NCBI RefSeq assembly: GCF_001514065.1
Contig: NZ_KQ948423.1
Location: 1 to 64,000, forward strand
Reading direction: 5' to 3'
DNA: 64,000 nucleotides
Source of the DNA: Streptomyces antibioticus
Lineage (GTDB): Bacteria; Actinomycetota; Actinomycetes; Streptomycetales; Streptomycetaceae
The position numbers and the translations under genes are program-made. Positions 25,290 through 33,621 of the stretch are shown piece by piece (position 1 is the stretch's first letter; each line of letters starts with the position of its first letter). The notes below the pieces were generated by a model. That model did no database searches, had not been told where the DNA came from, and worked only from the letters and a program-made list of their open reading frames with translations.

Positions 25290-25993
25290 AGGCGGCGGCG
25301 GGGGCCCGCCCAGCGGCGGTCGTGGCGGTAGGCGCGCAGGGTGGCCTTGGCGCGGGCGCGCGGGCGGCGGCGGTAGAGGCGGCGGGCCCAGGGCGAGCCG
25401 GGGCGGGCGAGGCGGACCAGCCCGATGATGCCGACGAACGGGACGACCACGCTGAAGATCGCCATCCGGGGCTTGCCCTTGAGCAGCACGCCGAGGGCGA
25501 AGAGGAAGTTGATGAGCACGGTCGTGATGACGCTGCCGCGGTCCTTCAGCTCCTCCTGGCTCATGTCGTTGACCCCGAACGGCGAGAACCCGGACAGCAT
25601 CAGCCCGACCAGCGCCGCGGTGAGGACGACGACCTCGACGCTCTTCCGCCCCTCCTCCGTCCAGTAGACGTCGTCCAGGTGCAGGATCAGCGCGAACTCG
25701 TCCAGCACCAGCCCGGCGCCGACCCCGAAGACCACCGCGAACGCCGCCGACCCGAAGCCGTGCCGCCCACTGGCGACCGCCCCGAAGCCGCCGAGGACCG
25801 TCAGGATCACGCCGGGCACCACGTGGTGGATGTGCACCCCGCCGGAGCTGATGTTGCCGAACGGCCCCTTGCCCGCGCGGATGAGGCGGGTGATGACCCG
25901 GGTGACGAGGAAGGTGACGACGAACGCGGTCAGGGCCAGGAGCAGGGGCAGCTTGCCGGGTTCGACGATGTTGCGGTGCAGCCAGTGGCCCAT
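25229..25993 (-). CDS. Polytopic membrane protein of unknown function
   Basis: A 254-residue protein with six or seven helices (LPLLLALTAFVVTFLVTRV near the start, then VHIHHVVPGVILTVLGG, VLDEFALILHLDDVYW). The HIHH and LHLDD motifs in or next to helices could bind metal, but no known enzyme signature is recognised. The C-terminal 70 residues are strongly basic (YRRRPRARAKATLRAYR). Its end overlaps the rhomboid-like gene by 61 bases on the opposite strand. I cannot assign a function. Confidence 0.8.
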   Translation of the reverse strand: MGHWLHRNIVEPGKLPLLLALTAFVVTFLVTRVITRLIRAGKGPFGNISSGGVHIHHVVPGVILTVLGGFGAVASGRHGFGSAAFAVVFGVGAGLVLDEFALILHLDDVYWTEEGRKSVEVVVLTAALVGLMLSGFSPFGVNDMSQEELKDRGSVITTVLINFLFALGVLLKGKPRMAIFSVVVPFVGIIGLVRLARPGSPWARRLYRRRPRARAKATLRAYRHDRRWAGPRRRLQDLIGGKPDPDPALEAGRR

Positions 25994-26061
25994 GGGCCCA
26001 GTCTCGGGCAGGGAGGGGCGGGGTGCCTGGCGGGTACGGCGACCGGGCTACTCTTCCCGGC

Positions 26062-26838
26062 GTGTCAACGTCCCCGCAGCTCCACGGCCTCCGTTTCGCC
26101 TTCGGCACCCTGAGTGTGCTCCCCGTCCGGGTGAGCCGCTGGGACCGGGGGGCGGCGCGCGGCGGCATGCTGTGCGCCCCGCTGGTGGGAGTGGTGATCG
26201 GCGCGCTCGCGGCGGGCGTCGGGCTCGCGCTGCTGTGGCTGGGCTCGGGGGCGCTGCTCGCCGCGGTCGGCTCGGCTGCGGTCCCTGCCGTACTGACCCG
26301 GGGCCTGCATCTCGACGGCATCGCCGACACCGCCGACGGACTCGGCAGCGGCAAGCCCGCGGAGGACGCCCTGCGCATCATGAAGCAGTCGGACATCGGG
26401 CCGTTCGGCGTCATCACCCTCGTCTTCGTGCTGCTGGGCCAGGTGGCCGCGCTGGCACGGGCCTACGACGACTCATGGGCCCGGGGTGCGGTGGCCACCG
26501 TCGTCGCGGCGGTCGTCGCGCGGCTCGCGCTGACCCTGGCGGCCCGTGCCGGGGTGCCGCCCGCCCGCCCGGAGGGGCTGGGGGCGGCGGTGGCAGGGGT
26601 GGTGCCGATGGGCGGTGCCGTCGGGGTCGTCGTGGCGGTGCTGGTGGCGGCGGGCGGGGGCGGGCTGCTGACGGGGAGCTACGGCCCTGTCGTCGCCGTT
26701 GCCGTCGCTCTCGCCGCCTCCGAGCTGCTGCTGCGGCACTGCACGCGCCGCTTCGGCGGAATCACCGGGGATGTGTTCGGCGGGCTCGCGGAGACCGCGG
26801 CGACGACGGCGCTGGTCGTCCTCAGCTTCGGTGCCTAG
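26062..26838 (+). CDS. cobS: Adenosylcobinamide-GDP ribazoletransferase (cobalamin synthase)
   Basis: Membrane enzyme joining GDP-cobinamide (made by CobU) with alpha-ribazole (from the CobT product) to give cobalamin. The 258-residue protein has LRFAFGTLSVLPV at the start, the acidic signature LTRGLHLDGIADTADGLGSG followed by DALRIMKQSDIGPFG, and about six helices. The GTG at 26062 has TACTCT seven bases ahead and no ribosome-binding site, so is probably leaderless. Its stop overlaps the stop of the convergent GH114-like gene by four bases. Confidence 0.93.
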   Translation: MSTSPQLHGLRFAFGTLSVLPVRVSRWDRGAARGGMLCAPLVGVVIGALAAGVGLALLWLGSGALLAAVGSAAVPAVLTRGLHLDGIADTADGLGSGKPAEDALRIMKQSDIGPFGVITLVFVLLGQVAALARAYDDSWARGAVATVVAAVVARLALTLAARAGVPPARPEGLGAAVAGVVPMGGAVGVVVAVLVAAGGGGLLTGSYGPVVAVAVALAASELLLRHCTRRFGGITGDVFGGLAETAATTALVVLSFGA

Positions 26839-27611
26839 CAGGCCCGGCGCCACACGCCCAGCTCGTACTTCTTCGCCATCGAGCTCAGCTTCAGCCGGCG
26901 CGACTGCGCGCAGAAGGCGCTCGTCGGCAGCTCGTACTCCACGTGGAACACGGCCTTGCCCGCCTTGATGAAGGGCGTGTTGGCCTCGCACTCGTCGTAC
27001 TGGGCGCACTGTTCGTTGACCGCGAAGTCGAAGTCGTCCACCAGCTGCGGGATCTGGTCCAGGTCGTTCTTCAGGCCCACCGCCATGCCCCGGTCGTGGG
27101 CGAGCTTCGCGACCAGGCGGTTGTAGCGGAGCTGGTCGGAGGCCTTGAGGTCGAATCCCGTGCGGTTCTTGTATCCGTCCATGTTGTCCGGCTCCACCGC
27201 GTCGAAGCCCTTGTCCCGGCACATGTCCATGCGGGCGGCGACGAGCGGCTCGAGGACATCGATCTGCCGGATGTCCAGCCAGCGTTCGCCCTCCCAGCCG
27301 TTGCCGCGGCCGATCACCGACTTCGGGAACTTCTTCGCGTCGGGCCGCCAGTCCTCCCAGGCGCCGGTGGAGAGGTAGCAGATCACCTTGCGGTCCTTGC
27401 GGTGCAGGGCGGTCACGGTCGCCTTCGGCTGGTCGAAGCCGTCGATGTCGTAGACCGGGACGTCGACGGAGGTGTCGATCGTCTTGCCGCTCAGCTGCCA
27501 CTGCCAGGCCAGACCGGGGGCCGGCTGCCAGCGGGTGCTCGGCTTTCCGTCCTGGGCCGTGGTGCAAGCGGCGAGGAGGAGGACGGGGAACAGCCAGAGA
27601 AGGCGTCTCAC
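26835..27611 (-). CDS. GH114-like endo-alpha-1,4-galactosaminidase lipoprotein
   Basis: A 258-residue lipoprotein (lipobox LLAAC, cysteine 16) with a TIM-barrel of the TM1410/GH114 type: VYDIDGFD near 53-60, KVICYLSTGAWEDWRPD, and the acidic signature FDAVEPDNMDGY with probable catalytic E140. This fold is that of the PelA hydrolase domain and the fungal Ega3, which cut galactosamine-containing polymers; I infer that activity from the fold and neighbours. The GTG at 27611 (GGAG nine bases upstream) overlaps the TGA of the preceding gene. Last gene of the proposed polysaccharide operon, exposed on the outer face of the membrane. Confidence 0.85.
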   Translation of the reverse strand: MRRLLWLFPVLLLAACTTAQDGKPSTRWQPAPGLAWQWQLSGKTIDTSVDVPVYDIDGFDQPKATVTALHRKDRKVICYLSTGAWEDWRPDAKKFPKSVIGRGNGWEGERWLDIRQIDVLEPLVAARMDMCRDKGFDAVEPDNMDGYKNRTGFDLKASDQLRYNRLVAKLAHDRGMAVGLKNDLDQIPQLVDDFDFAVNEQCAQYDECEANTPFIKAGKAVFHVEYELPTSAFCAQSRRLKLSSMAKKYELGVWRRAC

Positions 27612-28234
27612 TGAGCGGGCTCCAGAGCGTGGGGCAACGTACCCCAAGGATGATCACCCATGCCCGGCACCCCGCAGTACAGATCCGCCCCGTGCACCGT
27701 GAGATCCGCGCCACGCGGCACGCCGTACACGAGATGGCAGAGCCGTACGTCCGTGCCGCCGTGCCACTTCGGTGGGCCCAGGTGGAGGTACGACTTCCAG
27801 GGGCCCTCGAAGGTCACAAGGACGTCGGCGATGCGGGCGTAGGAGGCGTGCGGGGCGGTTCCGTGGTTGAGGGCGAGGGTGCCGGGGATCGCTGTCGCGA
27901 GGCGGCGGTAGTAGGTGAACTCGGCTTCTCCTGTGGCCACTTGGTCCAGGAAGGCACCGTCCGTGCCGTACCAGTCGCGGTGACGGGCGAGGTCGCGGGC
28001 GACGTCGGGGTGGGGGCGGCGGGCGTAGGCGGTGTCGACGTAGCCGAGGGTCCGTGTCCCTGCGGCTCTGAGGCGTGCGGCCACCTCGACGAAGGCCTCG
28101 TCGGGGTGGTCGCCGGGGCCGCTCGCCGGGTTGAGGACCACCGCGTAGAGGTGAGGGGCCGCTGCGACGACCGCGTCCCATTCCGCGGGGCGGACGGACG
28201 GGTGCTCGTAGTACGGGAGCAGGAGGTTCGTCAT
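27608..28234 (-). CDS. Spherulin-4 family (Sph3/GH135-like) protein
   Basis: A 208-residue TIM-barrel protein of the spherulation-specific family 4, with LLPYYEHPSV near the start, AVVLNPASGPG (31-41), LGYVDTAYARRP, WYGTDGAFLDQVA (88-100) and VTFEGPW (140-146). Fungal Sph3 of this family hydrolyses galactosaminogalactan. The candidate acid pair reads D97-Q98 rather than Asp-Glu, and E143 could be the other catalytic residue; this alignment is by eye. No signal peptide is seen, unlike the next gene. ATGA overlap with the membrane protein gene upstream and GTGA overlap with the GH114-like gene downstream show coupling. Confidence 0.82.
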   Translation of the reverse strand: MTNLLLPYYEHPSVRPAEWDAVVAAAPHLYAVVLNPASGPGDHPDEAFVEVAARLRAAGTRTLGYVDTAYARRPHPDVARDLARHRDWYGTDGAFLDQVATGEAEFTYYRRLATAIPGTLALNHGTAPHASYARIADVLVTFEGPWKSYLHLGPPKWHGGTDVRLCHLVYGVPRGADLTVHGADLYCGVPGMGDHPWGTLPHALEPAQ

Positions 28235-29595
28235 CGGTGGGCGGTCGCTTTCCCCAGCAGGGCCCAGGCCAGGACCGCCTGGGCCGTGGCGGCGGTCGCG
28301 TACACGGTCAGGGGGGTCAGCAGGGCGAATGTCTGGGCCAGGGCCGCCGTGCAGCAGATCGCCGTCGTGGTGACGATCGCGCCGAAGGACTGGAGCAGCA
28401 GGGCCGTCCACAGGACGGCGCCGAGGAGCAGGAGGGGTGCGGGACTGATGCCGGTGGCCAGGGCCAGGGCGAGGAGGGCGAGGAGGTAGGCGGTGAGACA
28501 GTGCAGGAGGGTGCGGGTGGTGGTGCGGCGGAAGGTGGTGGGGGTGGCGCTGGAGCGCAGGGCGGTGAGGGTGGTGCTTCGGAGGCGGTGGAGGAGGTAT
28601 TCGGCGGGGCCCATGCTCAGGGTGAGGACCAGGGCGGTGAGGGGGTTGGCGAGGGCTGCGTGGAGGACGAGGGTGCCGGTGGCCAAGCCGAAGAGGGCGT
28701 AAGGGAAAGACGAAAAGAGAGGGGGGCCCGCTGTCGTGTGTCGACTGCGGGTGCGTCGTGGCTGGTCGCGCAGTTCCCCGCGCCCCTTGACGGCGTTGTC
28801 CTGAGGCATGATTTCAAGTAGCCCCAGGATGGTCACTACCAGCAGAGAGCCCAGAAGCAGGGTGAGTCTCGCTGCGTTCGGGACGGGGTGGAACAGGGTC
28901 AGGATTGCTCCTGCTGCCATCGGCAACAGGGCCAGCAGCAATGCTCGTTCGCGGGCCCGTACCAGCAAGATCGTCGACACGCCCAGGTACAGGGACTGGC
29001 CCACCGCGAAGGCCGTGGACCGGTCTGCGGTGCCTGATGCCAGCCATGCCGCCAAGGTGCCCAGCACCACCCCCGTCGGCACCCCGCGCAGCAGGCTGCG
29101 CTTCGCCGCCCGTTCGTCCCCCAGCCCCAGCCAGGTGTACGCCCGATGGGCCAGGCCCTGGTTCCAGGTCCAGCCGGTCAGGGCGCTCGCCAGGAGCGGG
29201 AGCGGGGCTGCGGTGCCGAGCGCGTAGGCGAAGCCGGGGAGGGCGAAGACCACTCCCCGGAGCAGGCAGGTCAACAGGCCTACCCGCCACGGGTCGTGGG
29301 GTGGCGTGTCCGGCTCGGGGTGGCGGCGGGCCACCCGTTCGTAGAGTTCCTCGGCCAGCGCGAAGGAGTTCTTCACTCCGTACCGCTCGCGTATCTGGTC
29401 GTCCGACAGGCCGTCCGACTCCAGGAGCGCGGCGATCTCGTCGGGGTGGACGGCCGCGGCCACGAAGTCGTCGAGGCGGTCGGCGAGTTCGTCGATGGGA
29501 TCGGGTCCTGCCCAGCTGGGGGTGCCGCGTTGCTCGGGGATGGTGGGGAAGGTGTCGGGGCGGGCGCCCGGAGGCAGCCAGATCGAGCCGCTCAC
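28231..29595 (-). CDS. Polytopic membrane protein of the Pel/GAG-like operon, containing an in-frame dispersed repeat
   Basis: A 454-residue protein: about 100 N-terminal soluble residues (DPIDELADRLDDFVAAAV, then IRERYGVKNSFALAEELYERV) and roughly ten helices. I recognise no transporter family; by position, between a PelF-like transferase and two hydrolases, it may help polymer export or anchoring as PelG/PelE do. The start GTG at 29595 overlaps the pelF-like stop. Residues about 267-287 are encoded by a copy of the 45-bp dispersed repeat (reading VKGRGELRDQPRRTRSRH), a hydrophilic insertion between two helices that leaves the frame open. The rest of the frame extends upstream to 31749 antisense-like and is not coding. 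Confidence 0.8.
   Translation of the reverse strand: MSGSIWLPPGARPDTFPTIPEQRGTPSWAGPDPIDELADRLDDFVAAAVHPDEIAALLESDGLSDDQIRERYGVKNSFALAEELYERVARRHPEPDTPPHDPWRVGLLTCLLRGVVFALPGFAYALGTAAPLPLLASALTGWTWNQGLAHRAYTWLGLGDERAAKRSLLRGVPTGVVLGTLAAWLASGTADRSTAFAVGQSLYLGVSTILLVRARERALLLALLPMAAGAILTLFHPVPNAARLTLLLGSLLVVTILGLLEIMPQDNAVKGRGELRDQPRRTRSRHTTAGPPLFSSFPYALFGLATGTLVLHAALANPLTALVLTLSMGPAEYLLHRLRSTTLTALRSSATPTTFRRTTTRTLLHCLTAYLLALLALALATGISPAPLLLLGAVLWTALLLQSFGAIVTTTAICCTAALAQTFALLTPLTVYATAATAQAVLAWALLGKATAHR
28745..28790 (+). repeat. Dispersed ~45-bp repeat, copy C, inside a coding region
   Basis: CTGCGGGTGCGTCGTGGCTGG plus the core GCGCAGTTCCCCGCGCCCCT. It lies wholly within the membrane protein gene and is translated on the minus strand. 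It is nearly identical to the intergenic copies, so it is a recent arrival relative to the gene. Confidence 0.85.
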
Positions 29596-31118
29596 CAGTC
29601 GGTTCCGTCCGTCGCGACCGCCGCGTACCAGGGGTCGCGCAGTTCGAGGGTCCAGTCGGTGACGGTCTCGACCATGGGCTCGTAGACCTCGGGCAGGCCC
29701 GCGAGTTCCTGGTAGATGGTGCGGAAGGCGTCCACCGAGCGGCGGAGCGTGAAGCGGTCGATCACCCGTTGGCGGGACAACTCGCCTGACTTCAGGCGGC
29801 GTTCGTCGTCCTTGAGGAGCGTCAGGGCAGCCGCCGCCATCTTCTCCGGTTCCCTCGGCGGGACGACGATGCCCGTGTCGCCCACGGCCTCGCGTACGCC
29901 GCCCACGTCCGTCGACACCGTCGTACGGCCGCAGGACATGGCCTCGATGATGGAGAACGGGAAGCCCTCGGAGATGGAGGAGAGCATCACCACGTGGCCG
30001 GCCGCGTAGGCGCGCCAGACCTCGCTGATGCGGCCCTCGAAGGTGAGGCCGTCGGTGACGCCGAGTTCGGCGGCGAGCTTCTCCAGGCGGGTCTTGTAGT
30101 CCTCGCCGCCGGGCGGCACCGGGCCGAACAACCGCAGCCTGGTCTCCGGGAGTTCGGCGCGGACCATCGCGTAGGAGCGGATCAGGGTCTCCAGGTCCTT
30201 GATGGGGTCCACGCGGCCGCACCAGGTGAGGGTGGGGACCTCGGGTTCGGGGCCCGCGTGCGGGAAGGCGGCCGGGTCGACGCCGTTGTAGACCGTGCGG
30301 ATCTTGTCGGCGTCCGCGCCGCCGCGCTCCTCCCAGCGGCGGTTGTACTGGTTGCAGGGGGTGATCAGGTCGGCGGCCCGGTAGCCGAGGGAGTTGAGCT
30401 CGCGGTAGAAGCCGAGCATGAACGCCTTCACGGGCCAGCGTTGGGCGTCGGAGCGGTAGCCGAGGTAGCGCTCGCGGAGGTAGATGCCGTGCTCGGTGAG
30501 GAGGAACGGTACGCCGTCGAGGGCGTGCGCGGCGAGGGCCGGCAGGGTGGCCAGACCGCTGCTCACGGCGTGCGCCACCGAGTCCTCCGGGATGCGCACG
30601 CCCAGCGGGCGCAGGGCGTGTTCGAGGAGGTCGGTGGCGGTGAGGGCGTCGTGGACCGTGGGCTGGGCGGCGGCGATGGGCAGGTGCGGCATCGTCCAGA
30701 TCCACATCAGGGAGCGCAGGGCGGACTCCGTGCGCAGGGCCGCCGCCAGGCGTCCGGCGCGGGCGAGTCGGGCCAGGTCGTAGAGGGCCTCGCCGAAGTC
30801 GTCGTGGTCCGCCGCCTCCGGGGCGAGGAAGGAGAGCAGGAAACGCTCGTAGGAGTCCAGGAAGCGGCGTGCCGCCCTGCCGAAGGGGGCGGATCTGCGG
30901 CCCGGGCGCGGGCCCCAGGTGGGGACCGAGGTGTGGCGGTAGACGTTCGGCGGCAGCTCCCAGGTCACGGGTTCGCGGCCGCTGCCGGTGAGCGACAGGA
31001 TGTGGAAGTCGACCTCCGGCATGCCCTTGACGAGCTGGTCGCACCAGGTGCTGACGCCGCCGTGGACGTGCGGGTAGGTGCCTTCGGTGAGCATGGTGAC
31101 GTGACGGCCCGTTCGCAT
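29592..31118 (-). CDS. pelF: PelF-like GT4 glycosyltransferase
   Basis: A cytoplasmic GT-B glycosyltransferase of 508 residues, the size and layout of PelF, which uses UDP-GalNAc-type donors in Pel polymer synthesis. It begins VTMLTEGTYPHVHGGVSTWCD, the typical PelF start, and contains LTEHGIYLRER, TWCGRVDPIKDLETLI and the EX7E motif E384-E392 in SISEGFPFSIIEAMSCG. No GGDEF-like c-di-GMP receptor (PelD) is in the operon. Its stop overlaps the GTG of the membrane protein gene. The 120-bp gap to the deacetylase-like gene upstream holds a dispersed repeat. Donor specificity is inferred. Confidence 0.9.
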   Translation of the reverse strand: MRTGRHVTMLTEGTYPHVHGGVSTWCDQLVKGMPEVDFHILSLTGSGREPVTWELPPNVYRHTSVPTWGPRPGRRSAPFGRAARRFLDSYERFLLSFLAPEAADHDDFGEALYDLARLARAGRLAAALRTESALRSLMWIWTMPHLPIAAAQPTVHDALTATDLLEHALRPLGVRIPEDSVAHAVSSGLATLPALAAHALDGVPFLLTEHGIYLRERYLGYRSDAQRWPVKAFMLGFYRELNSLGYRAADLITPCNQYNRRWEERGGADADKIRTVYNGVDPAAFPHAGPEPEVPTLTWCGRVDPIKDLETLIRSYAMVRAELPETRLRLFGPVPPGGEDYKTRLEKLAAELGVTDGLTFEGRISEVWRAYAAGHVVMLSSISEGFPFSIIEAMSCGRTTVSTDVGGVREAVGDTGIVVPPREPEKMAAAALTLLKDDERRLKSGELSRQRVIDRFTLRRSVDAFRTIYQELAGLPEVYEPMVETVTDWTLELRDPWYAAVATDGTDW

Positions 31119-31156
31119 AGCCGCGCGTGTTCCCCCCTGTTATGCGGATGTGGTTC

Positions 31157-31224
31157 GGGGGAACTGCGCGCCATGGCCCACTGCGGGTCCGTCGTGGTTG
31201 AGCGCGCAGTTCCCCGCGCCCCTT
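31157..31224 (+). repeat. Dispersed repeat copy D with an inverted partial core
   Basis: A full copy (CTGCGGGTCCGTCGTGGTTG plus core) occupies 31181-31224. An inverted core GGGGAACTGCGCG at 31158-31170 faces CGCGCAGTTCCCC at 31203-31215, so the transcript between the deacetylase-like and pelF-like genes can form a 13-bp perfect stem with a 32-base loop. Confidence 0.75.
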
Positions 31225-31238
31225 TGGGGCGTTGCTGC

Positions 31239-33266
31239 TTACGGCAGTTTCAGAGTCAGCGCTGACTGCAGTGCCGCGGGCGTCCCCCAGGCCGAGCGCC
31301 TGCCCGCATACGCCGTACCGAAGGTCGTCGTACCAAGAAGAAGCTGCTGCTTCGTGCCCTCCGGAACCGTCAGCGGGATCTGCGTCCCGCTCGGGGCCGT
31401 GACCGTCACCGTGCTGCCGACGCGGTACGCCGTGACCTTGCCGGAGGCCAGCGCGGCCTGCCAGGCGGCGCGGCGCTGGAGTTCGGTGCCGATGGCGGCC
31501 TGGGCCAGGTTCTCCAGCGGGGTGTTGTCGGCGAACAGGGCCTGGTAGTCGGCCAGCACCTTGTTCAGGACCGGGTAGAGGGTGCGGTCCTCGGCCAGGT
31601 TGGACTGGTGGGCGTAGTGCGGGCGCGGGTCGCCCGAGATCGCGTGCCCGAGGGCCGTGCGGGCCTCCTGCGGGACGATGTACGACCGGTAGCCGGTGGC
31701 CGTGGCGAGGGGCGCGGGCAGGCAGGTGGAGGAGGGGTTGTTCTCGCACAGGCCGCTGCCGCCGTCGGCCGCCGAGGTGTAGATCCAGTTGTACTCGTCG
31801 GCCATCTCCGCTTCGGTGCCCGTGTTGTAGTACACGTTCATCGGGTAGCGCGGCACGGTGAGGGTGCTGCTGCCGACCGAACGCTGCTCCGGTTCACGGG
31901 AGTTGTCGGAGGCGGTCCACTTGACGCCGTTCGCGGAGAGCGCGCCCGCGAGGTTGGGGTTGTCGTCGGGCTGCTGGGGCAGGGTGCGCAGGCCCGAGTG
32001 TTCGCCGGTGACGAGTTCGGCGCGGTTGAGCGGGAGGCCTTTGGAGACGCCCCAGTTGTAGTTGTCGCCGATCTCCGCGGAGATCTCGGCGCGGCTCAGG
32101 TACTGGGTGCTGCCGTCGGCGTTCTTGGCGCAGCTCCACGGCACGCTGGTGGTGTCCTGGACGCAGCCGAGGAACTTGTGCGTGTAGGTGTGGTTGATCC
32201 AGCGGTACTTGGCCTTGTCGGCGAGCAGCTGCGCGGCGAGCGCGTCGGTGCCGCCGTTCTCGGTCTTCCACTCCTCGCCGGAACCGGCGTTGTAGACCAT
32301 GTCGAGCTTGAAGCCGTGCTCCTGCTGCCACTGCGCCGCGTACTGGGCGTCGGCGGCGGTCATCCGGATCGGTACGGTCCCCGCGCCGTCGCCGCCGGGG
32401 CAGGTGAAGTCGCCCGGGGTGCAGTTGTGGGCGGTGTCCCAGCGGCTGTCGGGCGCGAAGACGTCGTCGACATGGACCTCGAAGTAGTTGCGGGCCTGGC
32501 CCAGGTGCACGCCCTGGGTCAGCCACTCGACGATGCCGCGGGCCAGCACCCGGAACTGCTGCTGGTACTGGTTGTAGGCGAAGGTCACGACGAGTTCGCG
32601 GCGGCCGTCGTGCGCGTACTCGCCGATGAGGCTGCCCCGGCCGGTGCCGCCCGGCACGGGGACGTCCACGTAGCTGGTGAAGCCGGTGCGGGGCGTGGCG
32701 ACGAAGCCGTAACTCTCCTGCGTCGAGGCCGAGTTGTCCTCGAAGGTGACGGCGCCGTCGAGATAGCCGAACCAGCCCGCCTTGCCGGCCGTGGTGACGT
32801 CCGCCGTCCGGCCGTCCAGGGTCCCGGAGTACGCGCTGTAGTCCAGGCCCACCTCCGGGTGCGCCCAGGTGTAGGCGTCGACCTGCGGGATGCCGTACGT
32901 CTTCTCGTAGGCCTCCAGCGCGGTCTGCTCCGCCGAACCGGCCCCGAACGGGGCCTCGTTGGGCAGCACGACGCCCTGGTACCTGGCCCTGGGCGTGCCG
33001 TTGACCGTGTCGGCGAGGAACGCGGCCGTGATGGCGGGGCGGTTCGCGTCGTTCAGGTCGACGGTGGTGTACGGGATGCCGGTGTTCTTGAGCTGAGCCG
33101 TGATGGCCTGGACGGGGCTGTCGCCGTTGTCCACGACCAGCACCTTCAGGTCGATGCGCGGTGTCGTCGCCGCGCCGGCACCGGGCGCCCCCAGGCCCAG
33201 CGCGATCAGCCCCGCCGCCGTGGAGACGGCGGCCACGGCCTTCCATCTGTGCGCACTGTGCGCCAT
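31239..33266 (-). CDS. Secreted Agd3-like (CE18) polysaccharide deacetylase
   Basis: A 675-residue exported protein. The signal peptide has an AGAGAATT cleavage region near residue 33. The N-terminal domain begins KVLVVDNGDSP. The central catalytic domain carries metal-binding motifs of the NodB-like deacetylase fold in the order seen in fungal Agd3: HVDDVF (265-270) and HTYTH (359-363), with TGEHSG at 420-425. Agd3 removes acetyl groups from GalNAc residues of galactosaminogalactan. A beta-rich C-terminal part follows (GKVTAYRVGSTVTVTAPSG). The ATG at 33266 has GGAAGGA six bases upstream; the open frame extends further without function. First gene of the operon. Confidence 0.85.
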   Translation of the reverse strand: MAHSAHRWKAVAAVSTAAGLIALGLGAPGAGAATTPRIDLKVLVVDNGDSPVQAITAQLKNTGIPYTTVDLNDANRPAITAAFLADTVNGTPRARYQGVVLPNEAPFGAGSAEQTALEAYEKTYGIPQVDAYTWAHPEVGLDYSAYSGTLDGRTADVTTAGKAGWFGYLDGAVTFEDNSASTQESYGFVATPRTGFTSYVDVPVPGGTGRGSLIGEYAHDGRRELVVTFAYNQYQQQFRVLARGIVEWLTQGVHLGQARNYFEVHVDDVFAPDSRWDTAHNCTPGDFTCPGGDGAGTVPIRMTAADAQYAAQWQQEHGFKLDMVYNAGSGEEWKTENGGTDALAAQLLADKAKYRWINHTYTHKFLGCVQDTTSVPWSCAKNADGSTQYLSRAEISAEIGDNYNWGVSKGLPLNRAELVTGEHSGLRTLPQQPDDNPNLAGALSANGVKWTASDNSREPEQRSVGSSTLTVPRYPMNVYYNTGTEAEMADEYNWIYTSAADGGSGLCENNPSSTCLPAPLATATGYRSYIVPQEARTALGHAISGDPRPHYAHQSNLAEDRTLYPVLNKVLADYQALFADNTPLENLAQAAIGTELQRRAAWQAALASGKVTAYRVGSTVTVTAPSGTQIPLTVPEGTKQQLLLGTTTFGTAYAGRRSAWGTPAALQSALTLKLP

Positions 33267-33621
33267 CGGGTGTCCTTCCCCCCAGAAGATCCTCGTGCGG
33301 CCCCTTTGCGGGCAATCCGGGGAGGATCCGTGGAAATGATGCAAAGCGGCGAACAGAGCGTCCGCCGGAACACAGCGAGTGTGGCCGAGGTGACGGGGTG
33401 TGAGAGCTGAGAAGTGGCCACGACGCCACCCACAGGTGAACGCCCGCAGGAATGAGCGAAACCGCGCCACGCGCGTAGGCTCGGTCCGGGTGTTCATCGA
33501 CGGGGTGAAGGCCCCGGTCGATGCCACCCCTCTCCGGCGGATCTAGGGTCGGCTGTCGGGCCCGGTCGACCCACCCGTTTCGACCACTGGAACTTCACAT
33601 CGGAAGCGAGATTTCACCACC
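33267..33621. promoter_or_regulatory. 355-bp divergent promoter region (deacetylase-like gene / pepA)
   Basis: No gene is seen here. TAGGGT at 33545-33550 is a possible -10 for pepA. The stretch is otherwise GC-rich without a clear operator. It must hold the promoter of the five-gene polysaccharide operon on the minus strand, but I cannot point to its -10 with confidence. Confidence 0.35.

Noticed and set aside
24297-26417. A 706-codon minus-strand frame
   Set aside because: It is antisense or out of frame to the membrane protein genes, with low-complexity translation.
29596-31749. Upstream extension of the membrane protein frame to a 1172-codon ORF
   Set aside because: It runs in another frame of the pelF-like and deacetylase-like genes, is rich in Arg/Pro/His and lacks any domain. 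The GTG at 29595 overlapping the pelF stop is the sensible start.
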